From positions 1-34,044 of the forward strand of contig JAADIP010000109.1 of NCBI GenBank assembly GCA_013151275.1: a stretch of DNA of 34,044 nt. The letters are read 5' to 3'. Numbering within the stretch: position 1 is the first letter of the stretch; each line of letters opens with the position of its first letter. The position numbers and the translations under genes were made by a program. The DNA is from Calditrichota bacterium. GTDB lineage: Bacteria; Calditrichota; Calditrichia; Calditrichales; Calditrichaceae. Of the stretch, positions 17,255 to 25,912 are shown one piece after another. Under the pieces are notes generated by a model. That model searched no databases. It was not told the DNA's origin and saw only the letters and a program-made list of their open reading frames with translations.

Positions 17255-18007
17255 TTACATCCTGATGGATTGTTGTTTTTTTAATCGTTCCAGAGCGATT
17301 TTTATGGACTCTCTTAAACGCTCCAACGCAGCGGCAAGTTGCTCTATTTCATCGTTTGTCCGAACTTCCACAACCTGTTCCAATTTTCCCTGACTTATCT
17401 CGTCGGCTCGTTTGGTCAAATAAATTATCGGTTGAATCAATCGCCCTGCAAGTAAAATAACCACAACAATCCCAATTAACGTTACGCCCAAAATGGTTAA
17501 AACTATTATCCGAATCGTCCCGTTAACGGTATCCTGAACATATCCCCTGTTCATTCCGACCCGAACATAACCGATAAACCCTTCTTCTACGGGCACCCAA
17601 ATATCGTAATATTCGTTTTCCAGCTCCGGAACGGTTAACACCCGAACCTTTGTTTTGCCTGTCAACTGATCGGAGTTTTCTACGCGCAATACTTCCGGAA
17701 CCTGACCGTTAAAAGTGTCTCCTACAATATTACCGTCGCTGTCAAGGATCAGAATATAATCAAGACTTTCGAAACTAATGTTGCTCGTAATCAAATGTCG
17801 TAACCCCAAGCGGTCATTTTCAAGGATTAAGTCGCTGCAATTTAAAGCCAGATTCATCCCGATTGTTTTTCCGCGCTCGATCAGCTCTTTTTCCAGACTT
17901 TTACTTACCGTGCTGCTTACCAATACGACAATAATAAATCCTAAAATCAGATTACTTATTATTAAAATTCCGCTTATTTTCCACCGAATACTCATAAACT
18001 TTTTCAA
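17255..18007 (-). CDS. Two-pass membrane sensor ending in a HAMP domain
   Basis: An inner-membrane protein of 250 residues: transmembrane helix one at about 11-31, an extracytoplasmic sensor region (32-165, with LDYILILDSDGNIVGDT, Cache/PAS-like), helix two at about 166-187, and a HAMP linker at 188-242 (RLIQPIIYLTKRADEISQGKL). It then stops: no kinase, methyl-accepting or cyclase output follows. It therefore probably signals to a partner encoded nearby, such as the Roadblock proteins. The start may be TTG at 18007, with GGGA upstream and three bases after the previous stop, or ATG at 17995. Confidence 0.85.
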   Translation of the reverse strand: MKKFMSIRWKISGILIISNLILGFIIVVLVSSTVSKSLEKELIERGKTIGMNLALNCSDLILENDRLGLRHLITSNISFESLDYILILDSDGNIVGDTFNGQVPEVLRVENSDQLTGKTKVRVLTVPELENEYYDIWVPVEEGFIGYVRVGMNRGYVQDTVNGTIRIIVLTILGVTLIGIVVVILLAGRLIQPIIYLTKRADEISQGKLEQVVEVRTNDEIEQLAAALERLRESIKIALERLKKQQSIRM

Positions 18008-18010
18008 TTA

Positions 18011-18472
18011 TCACAATCCCTTTAGAAGTTCCAGCATTTCTTTCTGGAATTGGATTTTCTTTTTTTCATCGCTGATTTCATCGCTTAATAATTCTATCAA
18101 TTCCGGAACGCGATTTTTACGATAATTCGACCTTTCGGCGTTCAATTCCATCAAGGCGTCGTTAATTACATACGTTGCAACCGGACCGATATATTTTGTT
18201 AATATTTTTTCTAATTTCCTGAACAGAGATTCTTTGACAATTTCAATTTCTTCTTTTTTTACCCGGACAATCTGTAACAGTCCTTTATCGATCAGCGATC
18301 TGACGATTTGTAAGGCTTCGCGGGTCGAAAGAGCAAGGTTTTGCGCAATTTCCGCAACGTCGCGATTTCCGTCAATTTGGGTAATTACAGCCCATTCCAT
18401 AGAACTCAGCGAAACCTCTTCCGGTATCCCTCCTCTACTGAGTTTGTAAATTACATTTTCGCTCGCCATCAT
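18011..18472 (-). CDS. Winged-helix-like small protein of the signalling cluster
   Basis: 153 residues, no signal peptide or membrane segment. Residues about 22-70 (LSSMEWAVITQIDGNRDVAE, followed by a second and third helix) look like a winged-helix module, similar to those found beside DUF4388/PATAN-type regulators. The C-terminal half is helical and charged, with a central ILTKYIGPVATYVINDAL segment. Such modules often serve protein interaction rather than DNA binding, but that cannot be decided here. Its stop lies three bases from the HAMP gene, which argues for co-translation. Exact family uncertain. Confidence 0.65.
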   Translation of the reverse strand: MMASENVIYKLSRGGIPEEVSLSSMEWAVITQIDGNRDVAEIAQNLALSTREALQIVRSLIDKGLLQIVRVKKEEIEIVKESLFRKLEKILTKYIGPVATYVINDALMELNAERSNYRKNRVPELIELLSDEISDEKKKIQFQKEMLELLKGL

Positions 18473-18518
18473 AAAAATACCGATTCAACCCGTTTCTCTC
18501 AATTCCTTACAATATAGA

Positions 18519-18956
18519 TTATCTTACTTTTGAAATCAAACGGATCTCATCATCGTCAAATTGCCCGTGCCTTAAGTGCCTTAACGGATCGTACGATTGT
18601 TTTTTTAACCATTTCAAAAAACGCTTATTATCCAATAAATTGGCAACCGTAACGTTTAAGGTTATTCGCAATAAAGACATTGCTTCCAACGATCGGCACA
18701 ATGTAAAAATCAAAAAACCTTCCGCGTACCTGGCAATAATAAACCGATCCCGCCAGTACAATTCCATGTTCATTAATTTGTGTCCCTGAATTTTACAGGC
18801 GGAAAAAGTCCGAATCAAATGAATGGTCACCTGCTTAAGAACCGTGTCCGAAATGTAACTTCCCGTTTTAAAACCTACTTCTCCTTTGTAGGATGAGATA
18901 GCTACAAATTCAACCGATTCGATCTTTTTAATTTCTTTTAAAATTCGTTCCGGCAT
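18519..18956 (-). CDS. Small protein with a probable Roadblock/LC7-like fold
   Basis: 145 residues, cytosolic. The alternating pattern of an N-terminal helix, SVEFVAISSYKGEVGFKTG, a middle helix, MELYWRDRFIIARYAEGFLI, and an amphipathic helix resembles the Roadblock/longin topology of its neighbours. The match is by pattern only and the sequence is divergent. The C-terminal 35 residues are basic. It lies between the DUF4388 gene (56 bases upstream) and the winged-helix gene (46 bases downstream) on the same strand. I treat it as a divergent regulator of the MglA circuit; this is inference. Confidence 0.6.
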   Translation of the reverse strand: MPERILKEIKKIESVEFVAISSYKGEVGFKTGSYISDTVLKQVTIHLIRTFSACKIQGHKLMNMELYWRDRFIIARYAEGFLIFTLCRSLEAMSLLRITLNVTVANLLDNKRFLKWLKKQSYDPLRHLRHGQFDDDEIRLISKVR

Positions 18957-19012
18957 GTTTTATACAATCGTTAATTTTTTCAATAAGTTAAGTAAAATTG
19001 TGCCTAAAACGC

Positions 19013-19657
19013 CTATTTTATGGCTTTTTTGATCAGAGGAAGAATAATATCTAACCGCATTTTTTTATCCGTTTCCAAAACCACCGTGTGCTCATTATCA
19101 AGATTTATCAGTATTAAATTCCGCACGCCTAAATTCAGGCTCACAAATCCCGGTTCGTCGCCGTTTAAAAGTTTGCTGATTTTCTTTATTTCCAGATTCG
19201 TCAACGCTATTAAAGGATATTCTTCCGAAATATCATCGCTGCTTTTGGCAATAACTTCCCCGGCGCGATTTATAACATAGATGCGTTCCACGCCTTTGAT
19301 CGTAAATAGTCGTTCGATTAAGCCGTTGTAATTGATGCCCTCTTTTTGCCCGTAAGTATCGCGGCGATGCAAACCTTCCAGCAATAAATTATTCCAGTTA
19401 GCGGAAATGGTTTTTGCCGGCGTGCGGATTCCGCTCTCTACCTTAAAATTCCCCGAGAACAATTGAATTAACCGGTAAAATGCATCTTCTCCGATAAAGG
19501 GATCGTATTCGGCGTGAACAACCTGCCCCTTCTCAAAATATATGAAGCCGTACTTACCGTTATGCTCTATTGTCAGTTTGGCTGTATTACGCTCCATACA
19601 GTTTAATTGAACCAGGTTTGCCAGTTTAATGTCTTTTAGATTGCCTACTAAAGCCAT
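19013..19657 (-). CDS. DUF4388 (PATAN-like) protein with Roadblock-like C-terminus
   Basis: A 214-residue cytosolic protein. The N-terminal 95 residues begin with MALVGNLKDIKLANLVQL and continue with AKLTIEHNGKYGFIYFEKGQ and VVHAEYDPFIGEDAFYRL, the recognisable form of DUF4388/PATAN domains that accompany response regulators. The C-terminal part (about 110-214, with LIERLFTIKGVERIYVINRAG and a later LILINLDNEHTVVLET) looks like a Roadblock/longin fold. The arrangement suggests an adaptor between the receiver protein encoded one base upstream and the GTPase module. Function not established. Confidence 0.75.
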   Translation of the reverse strand: MALVGNLKDIKLANLVQLNCMERNTAKLTIEHNGKYGFIYFEKGQVVHAEYDPFIGEDAFYRLIQLFSGNFKVESGIRTPAKTISANWNNLLLEGLHRRDTYGQKEGINYNGLIERLFTIKGVERIYVINRAGEVIAKSSDDISEEYPLIALTNLEIKKISKLLNGDEPGFVSLNLGVRNLILINLDNEHTVVLETDKKMRLDIILPLIKKAIK

Positions 19658-19658
19658 T

Positions 19659-20024
19659 TTACTCTAAAATTTCCATTACTTTTTTCTTAAAATCTCTTAT
19701 ATCAAACGGTTTTTCGATATACAGCGAAGCGCCTTCACGCATTGCCTGCTCTTTTTTATCGCCCGAACCGTACGCCGTAATAACGATAAATTTCGTATCG
19801 GGCGCGCTGCCCCGAATTTTCTTAAGCACGTCGAACCCAGAAATCCCGGGTAAAAAAATATCCGTAATAACAAGATGAAACGGTTTCTCCTGAAATTTTT
19901 CGAGAGCCTCTTCCCCTGTTTCCGCCGTTATCACCTCGTACGGCTTTTTGGAGAGAATAAAGCTTTGATACAGACTAAAGGTGATCGTTTCTTCATCATC
20001 TACAATCAGAATTCTTTTTACCAT
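19659..20024 (-). CDS. Single-domain response regulator (CheY-like receiver)
   Basis: A stand-alone receiver of 121 residues without an output domain. Seen: the acidic pair DD at 9-10, phosphoacceptor Asp55 in LVITDIFLPG, Thr/Ala in VITAYG, and the Lys in YIEKPFD. GAGGCG precedes the ATG. It follows the histidine kinase by 22 bases and precedes the DUF4388 gene by one, so the kinase is its likely phosphodonor and the adaptor its likely target. The lack of a DNA-binding domain points to control by protein contact. Confidence 0.92.
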   Translation of the reverse strand: MVKRILIVDDEETITFSLYQSFILSKKPYEVITAETGEEALEKFQEKPFHLVITDIFLPGISGFDVLKKIRGSAPDTKFIVITAYGSGDKKEQAMREGASLYIEKPFDIRDFKKKVMEILE

Positions 20025-20046
20025 ATCTTAACGCCTCATTTTCAAA

Positions 20047-21279
20047 TTACACGGTATTCGGAACAGGAAAATAGAGAATAAATTCCGTTCCTTTATCTTT
20101 TTTGGAAAAAACTTCGATTTTTCCGCCGTTTTCGATCATCAAACGGTTGGTTATGGATAGCCCGAGTCCGATCCCGCTGCTTTTTGTCGTAAAAAAGGGA
20201 TTGAAAATCTTTTCCAGATTTTCTTCCGGGATGCCGATTCCGGTGTCGGCGACTTTCACCCATATCGCGTCGGCTGCCTGTTCTCCGTCATCTAAAACCG
20301 CGTCTTTGATTAACGAAGTGGAAACCATCAAATCTCCCCCGTCGGGCATGGCGTCGATGGCGTTCAGAAAAAGGTTCATAAAAACCTGCTCAATTTGACT
20401 GGGATCGACAAAAACCTGCGGCAGCCTGTTTTCAAAGCGTTTGACAAAACGAATCTTTTTCTTCTTTAAGCGCGGAGCCAGCAGCAAATAGATGCCGTCG
20501 ATCAGCATTTCGATATTATGATATTCCTGAACCGGTTTGCGCGGTTTTGTGAAATCAAAAAAACGGGATAAAAGATCGTTGCTCCGGTCGATGGCGTTGA
20601 TAATACGCGTGACCAACTGGGAACGAAAATCATCGGGCTTAAAACTCTCTTCCAGAACCTGCGAGGCTGCTTTGATGCTGGCGAGAGGATTGCGAATTTC
20701 ATGCGCGATTCCGGCAGCCAGCTCGCCCAGGGTAGCCAAACGTTCCATGCGCTCTAACTGTCGTCTTTGCTCGATCTGGGCTTTAATATCGCGAAAATGG
20801 ATGATAAAGCCCTCTGTCTGATGAGTGTCGAGATTTTTGAACGGAGAAGTGGTCAAGCCCACGGGAACGGTTGTTTTTTCTTTTGTCAAAAAGATTGCTT
20901 CTTTGCTTTTTAACTGGGTCTCTTCTTTCAATAAAGTTAAAAAATGCCTGCCTTCATCCTGATCGGCAAACAGAACAGAAACGGGTCTTCCCTGAAGTTG
21001 AAGAAAGTTGTAGCCGAGTAGGGTTAACGCCGAACGATTGGCAAAGACAATTTTGCCTTCGTGATTGATAATTAATATGCCGCTGCTCAAATTCTGCAGA
21101 ATGGCTTTGTGAAAATGATAGATTTTTTCCAGTTCGTTAAAACGTTTGAGTAAAAGATCATACTTGATGACGAGCTCTTCGTCGGGCTTTGAGTCACCGG
21201 ATTTGCCGGCGCTGATTGTGGAATAGAACTTATTAACCGCGCTAATCGCCTGTTTTCGTTTTTCGAAATGTTTGCTCAT
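20047..21279 (-). CDS. PAS-domain sensor histidine kinase
   Basis: A soluble histidine kinase of 410 residues. Domains in order: an N-terminal coiled region (about 1-60), a PAS domain (about 60-165, SSGILIINHEGKIVFANRSA), a HisKA dimerisation domain with AHEIRNPLASIK (phospho-His193), and a HATPase domain with N-box FMNLFLNAIDAMP, G1 ADTGIGIP, FFTTK and GIGLGLSI. No transmembrane segment, so it senses a cytosolic signal or takes input from a partner such as the HAMP protein encoded downstream. First gene of the cluster; the ribosome-binding site is weak. Confidence 0.92.
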   Translation of the reverse strand: MSKHFEKRKQAISAVNKFYSTISAGKSGDSKPDEELVIKYDLLLKRFNELEKIYHFHKAILQNLSSGILIINHEGKIVFANRSALTLLGYNFLQLQGRPVSVLFADQDEGRHFLTLLKEETQLKSKEAIFLTKEKTTVPVGLTTSPFKNLDTHQTEGFIIHFRDIKAQIEQRRQLERMERLATLGELAAGIAHEIRNPLASIKAASQVLEESFKPDDFRSQLVTRIINAIDRSNDLLSRFFDFTKPRKPVQEYHNIEMLIDGIYLLLAPRLKKKKIRFVKRFENRLPQVFVDPSQIEQVFMNLFLNAIDAMPDGGDLMVSTSLIKDAVLDDGEQAADAIWVKVADTGIGIPEENLEKIFNPFFTTKSSGIGLGLSITNRLMIENGGKIEVFSKKDKGTEFILYFPVPNTV

Positions 21280-21421
21280 TTAATTTTTCTTTGGTTAAAA
21301 GTTTAAATCCGGAAGCGTATCGCAGCCGTTAGTTTTCAATCTGCCGTTGCAGAAACTCCGGAGTAAAGAAAAGCTCAATACCTATTTTTTTCTGTTGTCT
21401 TTCATTCAAGAAGCATCCGTT

Positions 21422-21457
21422 ATTCATTGTTAATTATTAATTATTCATTGTTCATTA
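21422..21457. repeat. AT-rich short repeat upstream of the histidine kinase
   Basis: Four consecutive 9-base blocks built from attcattgt and taattatta variants. Tattcattgtt occurs twice, at 21421-21431 and 21442-21452. It lies in the 230 bp between priA and the histidine kinase. Otherwise that gap shows only a 32-codon open frame without a ribosome-binding site. Confidence 0.5.
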
Positions 21458-21509
21458 ATATAAAGGTAATGAATAAAAATCGCCAAAAAAATAAAAACGC
21501 CTCGGAACG

Positions 21510-23975
21510 TCAATTTAAAGAGAGCGGATCCACATCCACGGTTACCAGATCGGTTTTTTTGCGAGAACCCAGATAAGATTTCAATCGCTGTTTAAGGATT
21601 TGTTTGGTCTTTTTACCCGTAGGATCGGTTTGCGGATTCAGCTTCAGCGTTACCACCCAGCGATGCAGATTATTCATGCGCTGGATAATCGCCGGAGCGG
21701 GACCCAATACCTGGCTGTATCTTGAGACGGATGATTTTAAGATTTTGGTAATTTCACGGGCGCGGTTCAGAGTGCGGCTGAAATCTTTGTTTAAAATCAG
21801 GATTTGAATTAGGCGCACATAAGGAGGATAGCGAAAGTTTTGACGGTGTCTGATTTCTTCAAAATAGAATCCGCTGAAATCGTGGAGTTTTGCAAATTGA
21901 ATGGCGTAATGAGAATGGGAATAGGTCTGCACCACAACTTCGCCCTCTTTTTGTCTTCTGCCCGCGCGCCCCGCGACCTGGGTTAACAATTGAAATATAC
22001 GCTCCGGCGCCCGAAAATCGGGGATGGATAATCCGACATCCGCCGAAACCACGCCTACCATGGTCACGTTGCTGAAATCGAGCCCTTTGGCAATCATCTG
22101 CGTGCCGAGCAAAATATCGGCGGCTCCCTGCCCGAAAGCCCGCAAAATTCGTTCATGGGAATGTTTGCCCTTGGTGGTGTCGCGATCCATTCGTAAAATT
22201 TTTACGTCGGGTAAAATTTCGAGCAGCGCTTTTTCGATTCGCTGGGTTCCCGTGCCTTTGTAAACAATTTGTTTGGCTCCGCAATCCGGGCAGAATTGGT
22301 AAGCCGGCATAACATGACCGCACAAATGACATTGCAACTTTTCGCCGTAAGAATGATAGGTGAGGCTGATATCGCAATTGGGACAAACAGGGATGTAACC
22401 GCATTCCGTGCATTGCATAAAGGCTGAAAATCCGCGCCGGTTCTGCAATAATATTACCTGTTCCTTTTTCTGCAGGCGGTCGCGAATTTTTTCGATCATG
22501 GTTTCCGAAAACAGCTTTAGTTCGCCGCCGCCGAATTTTTTGGCGCGACGCATGTCGATGATTTCCACCGCGGGCATTTTTACATCGTCAATGCGTTTCA
22601 TCATTTCGATTAATTGGTATTTTCCCGTGCGGGCGTTGAAATAACTTTCCAGACTGGGCGTCGCCGAACCGAGGATGACGACGGCGTTATTCATTTTTGC
22701 CCAGTAAATAGCCACATCTCTGGCGTTATAGCGCGGCTCCATATCGGTTTGCTTGTACGTGTGCTCATGCTCTTCGTCAACCACAATCAGTCCGATATTG
22801 TCCAAAGGCGCCAACAAAGCCGATCGCGGTCCCACCACACATTTAATGCGACCTTCGTAACAGGCGGTCCAGTAATCAAAGCGTTCGCCCAGAGACATTT
22901 TGCTGTGGAAAACGGCTATGTCTTCTCCCACAATTTTTTGAAAGCGGCGCACTGTTTGCGGAGTTAAGGCGATTTCGGGTATTAAAATAATCGCCGATTT
23001 TCCGCGTTTTAACACCTCTTTTAACACTTCGATATAAACCTGCGTTTTTCCGCTTCCGGTTACGCCGTGCAATAAAAAGGGTTTGAACTGTTCGTTTTCG
23101 ATAAACGGTAAAATGGCATTAACGGCATGTTGCTGTTCATCGGTTAAGCTTACAATCTCCTTTTCTTCTTCGGAATCCACCTCGATTTTTCTTTCCACGC
23201 GTTTCCCGATAATTTCACAAAGCCCGTAAGAACACATCTTTACAAGCGTGGCATGCGCCATTTTTGTTTCTTCTAAAAACCGGGCTTGCAAAATGTCGCG
23301 TCCCGCATTTTCCCGCATGTAGGCGTCGATTTCCGGACGACGTTTAAGATAACTCAGATAGTCCTTATGTTCTTCTTTCCGTTTGGAATAGTCTTTGTCA
23401 ATATGCACAAATTTTCTGTACAGTTCTTTTACCCTCGCTTCCACATATTCTTTTTCGATGCGGATGATCCCTTTTTTCTTTAAAGAATTCAGAATGTTGT
23501 AAAACGAACCGTAACCAAATTTGCGGCGATAAAAAGATTTTGTATTACCCGGCATTTCGCCGATTAAAAGATAGAGTTCACGTTGCCTTTCACTCAAGTT
23601 GTCTGCTGACGCGTCCTGAACCAGATACACCTTTTCTTTGACCGCTTCTTCCGTGCCGCGCGGAAGGGCGAGAAAAACCGCCTGTCCCCAACTGCACAAA
23701 TAATATTCCGCGATCCACTGCGTTAAGTTTAACATCTTTTCCGTAACTAAAGGCAGCTCATCCAGAATGTCGATAATATTTTTGGGATCTTCCCATGAAC
23801 ATTGTTCCGTAACCGAAACAACCACTCCGGTGATATCCTGATTGCCAAAGGGTGCTAAAACGCGCATTCCGGGTTGTACGTTTTTAAGCTCATCGGGAAC
23901 ATTATAACTGAATAAACGGTCGATTGGCAGATTAAAAGCAACGTTTACAAAAATTTTATCGGATTTTTTTTCCAT
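21510..23975 (-). CDS. priA: Primosomal protein N' (replication restart helicase)
   Basis: Superfamily 2 DNA helicase that reloads the replisome at stalled forks. Seen: an N-terminal DNA-binding part (VNVAFNLPIDRLFSYNVP), Walker A GVTGSGKTQVY, Walker B DEEHEHTYKQ, a zinc-binding insertion with eight cysteines (CTECG, CPNC, CHLCG, CPDCG), and the helicase C-terminal motifs GTQMIAKGLDF and QVAGRAGR. I prefer the ATG at 23975 (821 residues) to an in-frame TTG at 23984; neither has a strong ribosome-binding site. It is longer than E. coli PriA (732), mainly through extra sequence between the DNA-binding and helicase parts. Single-gene unit. Confidence 0.94.
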   Translation of the reverse strand: MEKKSDKIFVNVAFNLPIDRLFSYNVPDELKNVQPGMRVLAPFGNQDITGVVVSVTEQCSWEDPKNIIDILDELPLVTEKMLNLTQWIAEYYLCSWGQAVFLALPRGTEEAVKEKVYLVQDASADNLSERQRELYLLIGEMPGNTKSFYRRKFGYGSFYNILNSLKKKGIIRIEKEYVEARVKELYRKFVHIDKDYSKRKEEHKDYLSYLKRRPEIDAYMRENAGRDILQARFLEETKMAHATLVKMCSYGLCEIIGKRVERKIEVDSEEEKEIVSLTDEQQHAVNAILPFIENEQFKPFLLHGVTGSGKTQVYIEVLKEVLKRGKSAIILIPEIALTPQTVRRFQKIVGEDIAVFHSKMSLGERFDYWTACYEGRIKCVVGPRSALLAPLDNIGLIVVDEEHEHTYKQTDMEPRYNARDVAIYWAKMNNAVVILGSATPSLESYFNARTGKYQLIEMMKRIDDVKMPAVEIIDMRRAKKFGGGELKLFSETMIEKIRDRLQKKEQVILLQNRRGFSAFMQCTECGYIPVCPNCDISLTYHSYGEKLQCHLCGHVMPAYQFCPDCGAKQIVYKGTGTQRIEKALLEILPDVKILRMDRDTTKGKHSHERILRAFGQGAADILLGTQMIAKGLDFSNVTMVGVVSADVGLSIPDFRAPERIFQLLTQVAGRAGRRQKEGEVVVQTYSHSHYAIQFAKLHDFSGFYFEEIRHRQNFRYPPYVRLIQILILNKDFSRTLNRAREITKILKSSVSRYSQVLGPAPAIIQRMNNLHRWVVTLKLNPQTDPTGKKTKQILKQRLKSYLGSRKKTDLVTVDVDPLSLN

Positions 23976-23984
23976 GGAAATCAA

Positions 23985-24780
23985 ATCATTAACTTCAATA
24001 TTTTTCCTTCGGTTTTTCTAAAATATTAGCCATTAAAACACAAATAAACAAACTTATTTTAGCGGAAAATGATAATCCTGATGCGTGGAAACAGAACGGT
24101 TTTTTACAGGGTAATTGCGATTATTTTTTGTTAACCGATAAATTAGTTTACACAACCGTAACCAAAGTTTACATTTTTATTCTTTTAAGATTGCCCTGTG
24201 TTCAATATTTTCAAACTTTTCTTAACCGGCATAATTATTGTAAACCATAAGCCAGACAAATTAGTACCATACAGGAGAAAAGTTGTTAAGGGTTAAGGGT
24301 TAAGGATTAAGGGTGTCAGAAAGACGTGATGAGTAATAAATAACAAAGCGACCACAATCCGGCAACCAGTTACGCTTAACGAAAAAAGCAAGGGCTTTAG
24401 TGTTTCTATAATATTAAGGTTTGAAAAACAAAATGTTTTACAAAACCGGATTTTTGTTTTTTGTAAACTTCTTTTGCCCTTGAAACAGAGAATATTAATA
24501 ATTACCTTGAAAACTAATTGGCTTCTGATTTTGTAGATTCTGAAAACCGACGTCCTCTGTTCCTTTGGTAATAAAAAAGAAAAAGAGGGAGGCTCAAAAC
24601 TGCGCTGCAATATAACAGAAGATTTAAATATGTAACATAAGCGCAATTATATTTATACGGATTCATTATTGATAAAATGTACTCTTCAAAAATCACAGAT
24701 TTAAATATTGAACTTGTCGATACAACATTAGCCCGCAAAAGACTTTTTAAGCAATATTGTTATTAAAACAAAGAGAGGGG
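23985..24780. other. Intergenic region of about 800 bp without a supported gene
   Basis: AT-rich, between the divergent priA and the beta-barrel candidate. It should hold the promoters of both. I see a heptamer repeat at 24286-24313 and several A/T tracts. Minus-strand open frames at 24293-24646 and 24514-24738 lack ribosome-binding sites and protein-like composition. No RNA gene recognised. Confidence 0.55.
24286..24313 (+). repeat. Tandem heptamer repeat, four units
   Basis: Four adjacent 7-base units, ttaaggg, ttaaggg, ttaagga, ttaaggg, with one substitution in the third. It lies in the non-coding region upstream of the barrel and T9SS genes, about 470 bases from the next start codon. Confidence 0.85.
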
Positions 24781-24785
24781 ATGTG

Positions 24786-25868
24786 ATGAAAAAAGTTTTG
24801 TTTCTGCTTTTCCCGTTATTTTTGATGGGACAAAATTTAAGCTATCCCGATACAATGTATTACAAATCCGGTAAAATCTTTCCCTGTTTTGTCTTGGAGT
24901 TAAATAAAGATTTGGTAAAAGCAGTTTATGGCAATGAAATTACAGGGTCTGCCGGTTTCCCTTTAATCGACAAGGTTGTAATCGACGGAATGGGCGTTGT
25001 TTATCGATCAAAAACGGGATTTACAACCAAAATCGATTCCATAGCAAATTACTTAAAAACGAGAAATAAGATAAGAGAGAAAAAATTAAAGGAAAGGGCT
25101 GAACGGTTAAAAGTCAGGGAAAAAATTAAAGAAGAAAAAAAAATACCTCAACCCGGCAAAAACGTTCAAAAGGGGGGAAAATGGTCTTTTGGTCTGCTTT
25201 ACATTCCAAACTATTCGGAAAAAATTTACCGGCTTTCCTCCTATAATTATTACGGATACAACGTTACACTACTGACGGATCCCGTTAAAAAATCCCTGAT
25301 TAAAACTCAATTTACATATCGGATTTTTCCGAGGCTCAGAATCGTTTTTAATTTCGCTTATACCAAGTTATTCTCTAAGAATCGTTGGGAAAAACACAAT
25401 GAAAATTTACCGGGAGGCGGGTATTATGATTACGGTTATATTAAAACCAACGATTTAAAGATAATAATCGGTAATCTGGGTATTAAATATTTTTTATCGC
25501 CGATAAGAATAAAAAAAGTCAGTCCTTATGTATTGGCAAGCATAGGTAAGCAATGGGCTTTTTCAAACTTCAAATACAAAGATCTTTTTGTTGATCAAAA
25601 TACTCAGCCTAAAATAGAATCCAATATCAATACCTATCTGGAAGGCTTGAATTCACCGCTGATCCTTGATCTGGGTTTTGGCGCGGAATATTTTGTCAAC
25701 GAATCCTTTTCCGTTAATTCCCGCTTGTTCTTCTCATATTCCGCTAAACATTCCACTTTTGATTACAGAAACAATAACACTGATGAGATCACATCCGTTA
25801 TAAAGGAAACTAAAAACTCGGAAGTATTAACGGAGATCGGGTTCGGGCTGAATTTTTATTTCAATTGA
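24786..25868 (+). CDS. Probable outer-membrane beta-barrel protein, unrecognised family
   Basis: The N-terminus (MKKVLFLLFPLFLMGQNLS) is a signal peptide. An alpha-helical, Lys/Glu-rich segment at about 95-135 is followed by alternating amphipathic strands rich in Tyr and Phe, and the protein ends in FGLNFYFN, with the terminal aromatic pattern of outer-membrane barrels. Family not recognised. 360 residues from the ATG at 24786; a GTG at 24783 adds one. A purine-rich gagagggg precedes it. It lies 44 bases upstream of the T9SS cargo gene on the same strand, so the two may be co-expressed. Confidence 0.7.
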   Translation: MKKVLFLLFPLFLMGQNLSYPDTMYYKSGKIFPCFVLELNKDLVKAVYGNEITGSAGFPLIDKVVIDGMGVVYRSKTGFTTKIDSIANYLKTRNKIREKKLKERAERLKVREKIKEEKKIPQPGKNVQKGGKWSFGLLYIPNYSEKIYRLSSYNYYGYNVTLLTDPVKKSLIKTQFTYRIFPRLRIVFNFAYTKLFSKNRWEKHNENLPGGGYYDYGYIKTNDLKIIIGNLGIKYFLSPIRIKKVSPYVLASIGKQWAFSNFKYKDLFVDQNTQPKIESNINTYLEGLNSPLILDLGFGAEYFVNESFSVNSRLFFSYSAKHSTFDYRNNNTDEITSVIKETKNSEVLTEIGFGLNFYFN

Positions 25869-25912
25869 GATTCCGAAGATCTGTAAAAACTTAAAATTTC
25901 AGGGAATCAGCC

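Noticed and set aside
21329-21427. 32-codon minus-strand frame between priA and the histidine kinase
   Set aside because: Starts in AT-rich repeats without a ribosome-binding site. The LNERQQK start faintly recalls a helicase-related motif, but it is too short to support a gene or remnant.
24293-24646. 117-codon minus-strand open frame in the gap upstream of the barrel gene
   Set aside because: No Shine-Dalgarno sequence, odd composition, includes the heptamer repeat at its 3' end, and resembles no family I know.
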